32,974 nt of DNA from positions 1 through 32,974 of the forward strand of contig DASWIG010000437.1 in the NCBI GenBank assembly GCA_036397835.1. The letters are read 5' to 3'. The stretch's first letter is position 1. Each line of letters opens with the position of its first letter. Positions 1-7,368 of this stretch are shown piece after piece. A model generated the notes under the pieces. That model saw only the letters and a program-made list of their open reading frames with translations, was not told the origin of the DNA and did not search any database. The DNA is from DASWIG01 sp036397835 (GTDB taxonomy: Bacteria > Acidobacteriota > Thermoanaerobaculia > Multivoradales > J023). Made by a program: the position numbers and the translations under genes.

Positions 1-1038
1 GTAGCGGGGCCAGGCGAGGCCGCCGCGCAGCTCGAGGAAGAACCAGTCGCGAAAGGCGCTCTGTCGGTAGATCATCTCGAAGCCGTACGACTCCACCGTC
101 ACCGGGGCCTCGGTCTCGCCCTTGACGCTCAACTCGTAGGCGAAGGCGCGGGAGCCGCCCAGGTAGTGGTAGAGCGTCAGCCGCGACTCCCAGTCCACGC
201 CGTCGAAGGCCTCGGCGATCGTCCCGAGGTTGCTCCAGCGGACGTGGAGGTTCCTCGCCAGAAGCCGCTCGATGTCGAGGTGGCTGGTCGTGCCGAGCCC
301 CCTCTCGCCGCGCCAGAAGAGCGTCTGGCGGAAGCGCAGGAGGCTCACCTCGTTGAAGAAGTGGTAGCGTTGCGAGCGCACCCGCACGAAGGGGTCGAGC
401 GGGAAGTCGAGCTTCACCCCGGCGTCGATGTCGATGCGCCGCCGTTTGCCGCGCAGCGGGCTGTAGCCCAGGCCCGCCAGCCATTCCTGATCCGTGTTCT
501 GCTGGAACACCTGGGGCAGGCCGCCGAAGCTCGGTGAACGGTCCTGCTCGAACTCGTCCTCGTCGTAGTTGCCGAGGAAGGCGTTGAGGCGCTTCTCGAG
601 CCGCGGCAGGTGGATCTTGGCCTTGAACCGGACCTTCAGCTCGAAGCCGTCCTGCTCGCTCCAGTGCGGCGCCAGGCCGGCGCGGCCGAAGGTGGCGTCA
701 CGCTGGCGGTAGGCGTCCTCCTCGCCGAAGAAGCTGTCGAACCAGAAAGCGGAGCCGCAGACCGAACGGTACACCGCGTGGTGCATGCGGTCGATCCAGG
801 CGACGGATGCCAGGTCGGGAAGGTCGCAGACGTTCTTGATCCTGACGTCGGTCTCGCCGGTCTCGCCGGCCTCCGCCTCTGCCGGGGCGGCGCTCTCCTG
901 GGCACTCTCTTCGGGAGCAGACTCCTCGGGAGCCGTCTCCTGGGGAGCAGCCTCCTCCTGTGGGGAGACCGAGGAGGACGCCGCGAGCCCCGGCGCGGCG
1001 AAGAGCAGCAGGAGAATCGCTGGCGTTGCGGGCCTCAT
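1..1038 (-). CDS. Exported beta-barrel-like protein, C-terminus cut by window edge
   Basis: The frame is open from an ATG at 1038 to the left edge (346 codons, no stop), so the C-terminus is missing. Residues 1-20 form a signal peptide (MRPATP, then a Leu-rich core ending near GLAAS). A Pro/Glu-rich linker with repeated PEESA/PQE units follows to about residue 60. The rest is rich in alternating aromatic and charged strands (for example RVRSQRYHFFNEV, ELSVKGETEAP), as in outer-membrane beta-barrels. I recognise no named family. Loss of the rest of the protein is only the window boundary, not a truncation in the genome. The gene starts 9 nt after the alcohol dehydrogenase stop on the same strand, so the two may be cotranscribed. 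Outer-membrane location is inference. Confidence 0.6.
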   Translation of the reverse strand, partial: MRPATPAILLLLFAAPGLAASSSVSPQEEAAPQETAPEESAPEESAQESAAPAEAEAGETGETDVRIKNVCDLPDLASVAWIDRMHHAVYRSVCGSAFWFDSFFGEEDAYRQRDATFGRAGLAPHWSEQDGFELKVRFKAKIHLPRLEKRLNAFLGNYDEDEFEQDRSPSFGGLPQVFQQNTDQEWLAGLGYSPLRGKRRRIDIDAGVKLDFPLDPFVRVRSQRYHFFNEVSLLRFRQTLFWRGERGLGTTSHLDIERLLARNLHVRWSNLGTIAEAFDGVDWESRLTLYHYLGGSRAFAYELSVKGETEAPVTVESYGFEMIYRQSAFRDWFFLELRGGLAWPRY

Positions 1039-1047
1039 GGGTCGATC

Positions 1048-2058
1048 TCAGTTCATGACCAGGACCTTAGCGCCCCTGATCTTACCGCGCTTGAGCTCGA
1101 CCAGGGCCCGGTTGGCGTCCTCCAAGGCGTAGGTTTCTACCGTCGGCTCGATCGGGATCTCGGCGGCGATCGCCAGGAACTCCTCGATGTCCCGGTGGGT
1201 GACGTTGGCCACGGACTTGATCTCCTTCTCCATCCACAGGTGGTCGTGGTAGCTCAGCTCGAGCAGGCAGCCCTGGTCGCGGTCTTCCTTGCGGATGGCG
1301 TTGATCACCAGCCGGCCGCCGGGCCGCAGGTTGGCGAGGGCCTCGACCACCGGCTTCCACGCCGGCGTGGTGTCGATGATCGCGTGCAGTCTCTCGGGAG
1401 CCTGATCGGCGGTGTCGCCGGTCCACGCCGCGCCGAGCCCGCGGGCGAACTCGCGCGCGTTCGGATCCCGCGCGAAGACGTAGATGCGCGCGGCGGGGTA
1501 GAGGTGACGCGCCAGTTGGGCGACCAGATGGGCGGAGCCGCCGAAACCGGTCAGACCGAGCAGGTCGCCGTCTTCGAGGTTGGCCAGCCTGAGCGCGCGA
1601 TAGCCGACGGCGCCGGCGCACAGCAGCGGCGCCGCGTGCGCGTCCGAGAAGATCTCGGGGATCGGACAGGCGTAGCGCGCGGGCACCCGCATGTACTCCG
1701 CGTAGCCGCCGTCGGCGTCGCGGCCGGTGGCCCGGAACTCGGGGCTCAGGTTCTCGTCGTCCTCGCCGGTGGAGTCGAAGATCCAGCCGACGCCCACGCG
1801 GTCGCCCACGGCGAGCCCCGTCACGCCGTCCCCCAGCTCCGCGACACGTCCGACCACCTCGTGGCCGAGCACCACGGGCAGCCGCGGCGGCGCCGTGCGT
1901 CCTTCGATCTCGTCGAGCTCGGTGTGGCAGACGCCGCAGGCGGAGACCTTGAGGAGGACCTCGCCGGCGCCCGGCTCGGGCACCGGCAGGTCGACCAGCT
2001 CGAGCGGCGCGTCGACCTCGTCGAGCGAGACGATCCTGGGCAGCACCATGGCCTTCAT
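1048..2058 (-). CDS. Zinc-dependent alcohol dehydrogenase family protein
   Basis: A 336-residue medium-chain dehydrogenase/reductase that should oxidise alcohols or reduce aldehydes with NAD(P) in the cytoplasm. The catalytic zinc site is visible: Cys41 in CGVCHTELDE, His66-Glu67 in LGHEVVG, and Cys147 in PLLCAGAVGYRAL. The Rossmann nucleotide loop is GFGGSAH at 171-177. The loop that normally holds the structural zinc (four Cys, CGxCxxC type) instead reads FDSTGEDDENLSPEF at about 95-108, with no cysteines. The ATG at 2058 is set by a GAGGAG ribosome site 6-7 nt upstream. The exact substrate cannot be read from the sequence. Confidence 0.88.
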   Translation of the reverse strand: MKAMVLPRIVSLDEVDAPLELVDLPVPEPGAGEVLLKVSACGVCHTELDEIEGRTAPPRLPVVLGHEVVGRVAELGDGVTGLAVGDRVGVGWIFDSTGEDDENLSPEFRATGRDADGGYAEYMRVPARYACPIPEIFSDAHAAPLLCAGAVGYRALRLANLEDGDLLGLTGFGGSAHLVAQLARHLYPAARIYVFARDPNAREFARGLGAAWTGDTADQAPERLHAIIDTTPAWKPVVEALANLRPGGRLVINAIRKEDRDQGCLLELSYHDHLWMEKEIKSVANVTHRDIEEFLAIAAEIPIEPTVETYALEDANRALVELKRGKIRGAKVLVMN

Positions 2059-2104
2059 CCGCGGCTCCTCAGAGCATTCTAGCTAGCAGATCGAAGCGCA
2101 GCGC

Positions 2105-2194
2105 TCACGGCTCCATCACCGCCGCGATCCACAGCAGCACCACGAGGGCCTGGCTGAAGCTCAAGGCGAGCGGAGCTCCAGTCGGAGCGAATGC
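2105..2194 (-). pseudogene. Possible membrane-protein C-terminal remnant
   Basis: In a frame different from both neighbours, the minus strand between the ATPase stop and the dehydrogenase start encodes a hydrophobic tail (about residues SFSQALVVLLWIAAVMEP) followed by a TGA at 2105-2107. It looks like the last transmembrane helix of a membrane protein but has no start of its own, and its upstream part overlaps the ATPase 3' end. It may be the stub of a gene interrupted when the ATPase gene arrived. It could equally be chance. Confidence 0.2.
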
Positions 2195-3981
2195 GCCACC
2201 AGACGATCGAAGCCCAGAGCGAGCACCGCCCACGCGCGTAACCGGAGGCCCTCTCCATGTCGATCCCGGAGCGCGCCGGCGTAGCGGCGCAGTTGCGCAT
2301 CAGCCTCGCCGAGCGCTTCCGCGACCGCGGGCAGCTCGAGGAGCTCGGCTCGCGCCGCTTTCCGGACCTCGTCTCCGGTCATGCCGATCTCGCCGAGCGG
2401 AAGGCGCTTGAACTCGAAGAGCAGGTCGGTAAGGATCGAGTCTCTCGAATCAGGACGCAGCAACAGACAGAGGTCGGCATAACCCCTCTCGAGCTCCGGC
2501 TCGGAGAGCATCACGTAGTTGATCTCGTTCCACAACAGGCAGACGAAGACGGTCTTGACCATCAATTCGTCGGCACCCTGAGCGTCGCGATTGGAAAAGG
2601 TCGGAAAAACCGTCGTTTCGACGAAGTCGAGCAGGGGCTCGATCACGCCGTCGGTCAGCAGGGGTCCCTTGGCCTCCGCGGCAGCGTCACGCGATTTACC
2701 GAGAGGGAGGAGAAACTGTAGGATTCGGTCCACGTAGAGCTTGCGCACCACGAGATTCGGTGGCGAGAGCAAGAGCTCGCGGATCTTGCTCCGACCATCG
2801 AGGGTCAACATACCGAAATAATAGAGATAGGAGCCGAGAAAAGTAGCGTCCTGGGACGAGCGATCCAACATCGTGCGCAAGCTGAAGCGTTTCTCCAAAC
2901 GCTCGATGCCGAGCGGCTGCCCGCTCCGGATCAGGTCGATCACCGACTCCTGACCGGACGCGACTCGACCGAGATACTCGAGCTTGCCCTCATCGGCGGC
3001 GAGGTTGTTGTCGAGCATCTCGCCCGGATACGTACCTTCGCGCTGCAAGTGACTCAAGAAGTAGAGAGACAGAGTAGGGTTGTAGATTGCCGCCGTGGCG
3101 TTCTCCGCGAATCGGTAGCCATCGTACCAGACGCGCATCATCTCATGGGCCTCGGCAACAGTCCAATTATCTTCGGTCCGGCTCTTGATCCTTTCGAGGA
3201 GGCTTCGGAGCTCGTCGCCGGTGAAGCCGCAGAGAGCGTTGAGGTCGGCCTCCAGGTAGACGTCCTCGGCCATGTTGAGCCCGCTGGTGACGTCGCTCAT
3301 CACGATCGGCGAGACGCCGGTCACGAAGAGACGCTCCAGGCCTTTGCCGGCCATGACGCCTTTCACCCACTTGAAGAGGTACTTGAACGGGCCGTCCGTG
3401 TGGACGAGATCGTCGTAGGTGTCCGGGTCGGAGGCCATCACCTCGTTGGCGAAGTTGTCGTACTCGTCGACGAGCAGGTAGAGCTGGTAGGGAGTCTGGC
3501 GAATCACGGCGAGGATGCCGTCGAGGGTGTGGAGGGCGTCGGCCTCGATCGTCACCGGCTCCGGCAGGTGGACGCGGTAGTCGCTGACGAAGCTCTTGAG
3601 GGCCCGGTTCAAGTAGTCGTGGATCTCGTTACCGATCCTGTCTACGCGTGAGCTGACGTCCCTGTTGACGCCGCGAGGCGGCGGCTCCGGGTTGATCAGC
3701 GAGAAGTCCAGGCTGAGAACGAAGTAGCGGTGGGCCAGCGGCGTCGGATCCCTGCCGACCGCGAGATCTCCGAAGAGGCGCTCGTGCTCGCCGGCATAGC
3801 GCAGGTCGTAGTAGCAGGCCAGGGTGCGCAGCCAGAGGGACTTGCCGAAGCGCCGCGGGCGCAGAAAGAGGAGCGCCTCACCGCGCTCTTCGACGGCTCG
3901 GACGTAGCCGGTGCGGTCGACGTACTCGTAGCCAGCGGTCCGCAGGTGGTAGAAGTCGGCGATGCCGTACGGCAGCTTCAT
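2161..3981 (-). CDS. AAA-ATPase-like / PD-(D/E)XK nuclease domain protein (DUF1703 type)
   Basis: A 606-residue protein of the AAA-ATPase_like plus PDDEXK_9 architecture, which occurs in many copies in some bacterial genomes and has no settled role. The N-terminus has the family opening (LPYGIADF, then YVDRT). A Walker-A-like motif RPRRFGKS lies at 41-48 and a Walker-B-like LLVDEYDNF near residue 170. The C-terminal nuclease-like part has DLLFEFKRL with Glu523 and Lys525, fitting the D-(x)n-E-x-K signature. Use of TTT, AAT and ATA codons is higher than in neighbouring genes, which suggests acquisition by transfer. Length is slightly above the usual 500-570 residues. The gene lies between a dehydrogenase and a stress protein with no functional link evident. 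Confidence 0.85.
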   Translation of the reverse strand: MKLPYGIADFYHLRTAGYEYVDRTGYVRAVEERGEALLFLRPRRFGKSLWLRTLACYYDLRYAGEHERLFGDLAVGRDPTPLAHRYFVLSLDFSLINPEPPPRGVNRDVSSRVDRIGNEIHDYLNRALKSFVSDYRVHLPEPVTIEADALHTLDGILAVIRQTPYQLYLLVDEYDNFANEVMASDPDTYDDLVHTDGPFKYLFKWVKGVMAGKGLERLFVTGVSPIVMSDVTSGLNMAEDVYLEADLNALCGFTGDELRSLLERIKSRTEDNWTVAEAHEMMRVWYDGYRFAENATAAIYNPTLSLYFLSHLQREGTYPGEMLDNNLAADEGKLEYLGRVASGQESVIDLIRSGQPLGIERLEKRFSLRTMLDRSSQDATFLGSYLYYFGMLTLDGRSKIRELLLSPPNLVVRKLYVDRILQFLLPLGKSRDAAAEAKGPLLTDGVIEPLLDFVETTVFPTFSNRDAQGADELMVKTVFVCLLWNEINYVMLSEPELERGYADLCLLLRPDSRDSILTDLLFEFKRLPLGEIGMTGDEVRKAARAELLELPAVAEALGEADAQLRRYAGALRDRHGEGLRLRAWAVLALGFDRLVAHSLRLELRSP

Positions 3982-4143
3982 GGGTTCCCCAGCCCGAGGA
4001 TCGGTGGCAGCCGGATCGGCCGGGATCAGTCTACCATCGTCGCGCGTCGCCGGCTCGCCCGTGGAGGCGGCCCCTTTTCGTTTCCTGCTTCCCCGGGAGA
4101 GCGCGGGCTCGCCTCAGGCGCGGTGTCTGCCGCGGGCAGGTTT

Positions 4144-5076
4144 CTACGCCGGCGGACGGTTCGCGTCCGCCCGGACGACCAGCACCGGACATTGACAGAG
4201 GCGCACCACCTGCTCCGTGGTGCCGCCCATGGCGACGCGGTGGAAGCCGGTGAGACCCTGGGTGGCGATCACGGCGAGGTCGCTCTCGTGCCGCTCGGCG
4301 AAGGCGCTGATCTCCATGGCCGGCCTGCCCACCGCCACGTGAGCCTCGAAGGGGACGTCCGCACCCTCGACTTCCGCCATCCACGCGCCGAGGACCTCCA
4401 GCGTCCGGACCTCGACGTCTTCGGGGTGGGGAGGCAGGGTGGCGGCGTAGAACTCCGGGACGGTGACCTTCTCGATGACGTGCAGCAACTGCAGCCGCGC
4501 GCCGAAGCGCCGGGCAAGGCGGACGGCATAAGCGAGCGACCTGCGCGACGGCGCGGAGAAGTCCACCGGGACCAGGACGCGCCGCGGGGCCTCCATCGTC
4601 CTCGGCTCGTCGAGCGCGGAGAGGGTGAGGACCGGACACGGCGCGCGGCGGATCACCTCGTCGGCGACGCTGCCCAGGCGCGGGCGCGAGCCGCCGCGGC
4701 GCCCGTGGACGCCCATGACGATCAGGTCGATCCCCTGCTCCTCGGCGTAGTCGAGGATCACCGGGCCGGCATAGGCGCCGCGCCTGTGGACCTGGAAGAT
4801 CTTCGTCCGGGCGTCCTCGCCCGCGACCAGTTGGACCATCTCCGCGCTCGCGACCGTGTGGGCGCGGCGGTCGAGCTCGTCCTCGGAGCCGCGGAAGTAG
4901 TAGGCAGGGTTGTCGGGATCGTCCTGCCGCAGCGCCACCGCGTGCAGGATGTAGAGCTCGGCGCCGAACAGCTCCGCCAGGGAGACGGCATAGGTCAGGG
5001 CGTGCTTGGCGCCGCGCGAGAAGTCCGTCGGATAGAGGATCCTGCGGACGGTCATTTCGTCATTGAGCTCGGGCAT
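4144..5076 (-). CDS. Universal stress protein, tandem UspA domains
   Basis: A 310-residue cytoplasmic protein with two Usp domains. Each begins with the typical strand (RRILYPTDFS and RRVLVPVDFS). Domain 1 ends in VMGVHGRRGGSRPRLGSVAD, a G-2x-G-9x-G-S type ATP-binding loop. The domain 2 counterpart is VIATQGLTGFHRVAMGGTTE, where the final Gly-Ser is Gly-Gly, so nucleotide binding may differ between the halves. I chose the ATG at 5076 (MPELNDEM) because the family strand follows directly. The frame is open further upstream to 5172, but that stretch is low-complexity and non-conserved. The gene is monocistronic in appearance, 125 nt downstream of the SGNH gene. Confidence 0.9.
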   Translation of the reverse strand: MPELNDEMTVRRILYPTDFSRGAKHALTYAVSLAELFGAELYILHAVALRQDDPDNPAYYFRGSEDELDRRAHTVASAEMVQLVAGEDARTKIFQVHRRGAYAGPVILDYAEEQGIDLIVMGVHGRRGGSRPRLGSVADEVIRRAPCPVLTLSALDEPRTMEAPRRVLVPVDFSAPSRRSLAYAVRLARRFGARLQLLHVIEKVTVPEFYAATLPPHPEDVEVRTLEVLGAWMAEVEGADVPFEAHVAVGRPAMEISAFAERHESDLAVIATQGLTGFHRVAMGGTTEQVVRLCQCPVLVVRADANRPPA

Positions 5077-5201
5077 CGCTTGTCCTCGTCGTGGTCTTGC
5101 CCGTCCAGGGTATGCCGAACCGCTTGCGCCTTCAAGCGGATCGCTGGGAGCGCAGGCGTCCCGCTCGCGCACCGCCTCACGACCGGCGGGCGCTCAGGGG
5201 T

Positions 5202-7364
5202 TCAACGCTGAATCCCGTTGGGAGCGCAGGTGCTGGCCCGCAGCGAGTGGATCTCCCCGAAGACCGGGTGGATCTCGGCCTCGCGCCCTATCTCCAGGCG
5301 CCGGATCGCCTGCTCGAGGGCCGCGTCGCCGGCCGGCGGCAACGGCGGCCACTCGACGGTGACGCGGTTCAGGCCGCGCCGGCAGCCGGGGACTCGCAGG
5401 CGTTGGCTCGTCCACCCTTCGCCGAGACGGCAGCGGCCGGCCTCGCGGCCGTTGACGCGTACCCGCGCCTCGCCCGTGCGGGAGCCGTCGAAGCCGTCGA
5501 TCGCCGGCAGCCGCGCCGTAAGCTCCAGCGCGACCTCGCCGCGGCCCTCGTGCACCAGGCAGAAGCTCGAGCTCGGCCACGGCGCGCGCAGGGTGGCGCG
5601 GCCGTCGAGATCCGCCGTCGCCATGACCTCGGGATAGAAGCGCTCCAGGGGCTCCCACAGGTATGGAGGATCGACGAGCTCGACGCCGCGGGCCGTGACC
5701 GCGAGATGATCGGCGAAGAGCCGCCGGGCCTCGGCGCGCGCCGGCCGGCCCGCCGCCTCGAGCACGTCGCAGATCGTCTCCACGAGGTCGGCGTCGACGA
5801 AGTCCCAGCGCCAGCCGTGCTGCAAGGAGAGCCGGTAGGGCGAGCGGTAGTTGCGCTCCTGGGCCGCGGTCAGGAGCGCCGGCCCCGGCGAGCTGCGGGC
5901 CTCGATCACGTCGAGCATGGCGGCGCCGACGCCGGGCGAGGCGGCGAGGGCCTCGCGGCACCAGTGGGCGAGGATCGGACGCTCGCCGCCGACCGTCAGC
6001 AGACGGTGGGCGCCGTGGAGCGCGGCGCCGAAGCAGGCCGTGGCCTCCACCTCGGCGGGTACGTTTACGGCCACGTCGAGGAAGGCGTCCGCCGTCAGCT
6101 CGCGCGTCTCCAGACGCTCGACGAGGGCTCGCGCCACCGCCGCCATGGCGACGCGCGCCGCCTCCGACGTCAGGTGGCAGTAGTCGAGGAAGAGCCGCCG
6201 GCCGGGCAGGTCCGAGCCCGCGGCGAAGAGGCGGGGAAGGTCCACCAAGGCCCAGCCGTGGCGCGCGGCGGCGCGGCGCAGGAGGTCCTGCGCCTGGCTG
6301 GTGGCGCGCGGCGCGTCGAGGAAGGCGAGGGTGGCGTAGGACGTCAGGTCGACCTCCTCGCGGGCGGCCTCGCGGGCCGCCGCCGGCCGCCCGCGGCCGA
6401 GCTCGGCGCGGGCGAGGACGCGGGCGGCGGTGCCGTTGGCGTCGCCGGCGAGGTGACGCATGGCCTCGGCGCGGCCGGCCGCCGCCGGCCAGTCGCGGCG
6501 CCCGAGCGCGTCCACGGCCTCGCCGTAGAGCTCGTGCCAGCGCGCCGAGGCGTCGCCCGGCAGCCACGGCACCGGCTGGCGGCTCTCCCAGTCGGCCAGG
6601 TTGACCTCGGGCACCACGACGATCACCGCCGCGCCCGCGGCGCCCGCCGTCCGCGCCACCGCGGCGAGCGTGCCGGCGGCCTTGCGCGCCAGCTCGCGCG
6701 CGGCGAGCCGCGCCGGACCCGCGGCGCCGCCGTCGGCGAGGGCCTGGGCGTAGCGCTGGCGCGCTTCCACCGAGGGCACGAAGGGCGAGACCTGGGGCGT
6801 CTCCAGGAGGTTCCAGTTGTTGCCGGCGAAGATCACCAGCGCGTCGGGCGCGAGCTGCAGCGAGGCCGACGCCGTGGCCGCCAGGCCCGCCAGGGTCTCG
6901 TTGGTGCGGGCCAGGTCCACCACCTCGTAGCGGCCGGCGGCCGCGAGCTGCGTCTCCAGGATCGCCGCGGGCGTGAGGCGCGGCGCGTAGAGGTAGCCCG
7001 CCACCACCGACTCGCCGAGCAGGACCACCCGGCGGGTGCCGGCCCCCTTGCGCGCCCGGATCTCGCGGCGGGCCGCGTAGTGGTCGCCCAGGGGCAACGG
7101 CTCGGGACGCGCGAAGACGAGCTCGCCGCCCTCCTCCCGCGGACGCCAGATGCTGATCGGGCGCGGGCCGTCCTCCGGCACGGCGTCCTCGGCGGCGGCC
7201 GCCGGCGCGGCGGCCGCCGGCGCGGCGGCGAGGTGCAGCAGACGCGCGGCGCGCAATCCGTCGTCGGTGGCCAGCGTCGCCGCCAGCTCCTCGCAGAGGT
7301 CACGGCGGGGGTCCGTGCGGCGGGGGTCCGTGCGGCGGGCGTCGGCTCGCTTCGGGTCGTCCAT
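5202..7364 (-). CDS. SGNH/GDSL-hydrolase-like protein linked to a carbamoyltransferase
   Basis: A 720-residue protein with recognisable SGNH blocks: the nucleophile motif VVLLGES (Ser119), FAGNNWN (Asn182/183, block III) and LDYCHLTSEA (Asp394, His397, block V). This predicts an esterase or acyl-transfer active site. Between blocks III and V there is a helical insert (about 205-340), which makes the protein much longer than a standard 200-residue SGNH hydrolase. Residues about 590-720 look like a beta-sandwich. No signal peptide is visible. The N-terminus has a tandem RRTDP repeat and an Ala/Pro-rich linker. The ATG lies 4 nt after the carbamoyltransferase stop, so the two are almost certainly translated from one mRNA and probably act on the same product. 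The substrate is unknown. Confidence 0.75.
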   Translation of the reverse strand: MDDPKRADARRTDPRRTDPRRDLCEELAATLATDDGLRAARLLHLAAAPAAAAPAAAAEDAVPEDGPRPISIWRPREEGGELVFARPEPLPLGDHYAARREIRARKGAGTRRVVLLGESVVAGYLYAPRLTPAAILETQLAAAGRYEVVDLARTNETLAGLAATASASLQLAPDALVIFAGNNWNLLETPQVSPFVPSVEARQRYAQALADGGAAGPARLAARELARKAAGTLAAVARTAGAAGAAVIVVVPEVNLADWESRQPVPWLPGDASARWHELYGEAVDALGRRDWPAAAGRAEAMRHLAGDANGTAARVLARAELGRGRPAAAREAAREEVDLTSYATLAFLDAPRATSQAQDLLRRAAARHGWALVDLPRLFAAGSDLPGRRLFLDYCHLTSEAARVAMAAVARALVERLETRELTADAFLDVAVNVPAEVEATACFGAALHGAHRLLTVGGERPILAHWCREALAASPGVGAAMLDVIEARSSPGPALLTAAQERNYRSPYRLSLQHGWRWDFVDADLVETICDVLEAAGRPARAEARRLFADHLAVTARGVELVDPPYLWEPLERFYPEVMATADLDGRATLRAPWPSSSFCLVHEGRGEVALELTARLPAIDGFDGSRTGEARVRVNGREAGRCRLGEGWTSQRLRVPGCRRGLNRVTVEWPPLPPAGDAALEQAIRRLEIGREAEIHPVFGEIHSLRASTCAPNGIQR
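7190..7345. repeat. Low-complexity tandem repeats in the SGNH gene 5' end
   Basis: Two short tandem repeats lie inside the coding region. Around 7300-7340 a 15-bp unit encoding RRTDP is repeated. Around 7195-7232 a GC-only unit encodes an AAAAP-type linker. Both keep the reading frame and could vary in copy number by slippage. Whether they vary is not known. Confidence 0.6.
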
Positions 7365-7368
7365 GGCC

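Noticed and set aside
610..2082. Long plus-strand open frame opposite the alcohol dehydrogenase
   Set aside because: A shadow frame in GC-rich DNA. The minus strand carries a complete conserved enzyme, and the plus translation shows no family pattern.
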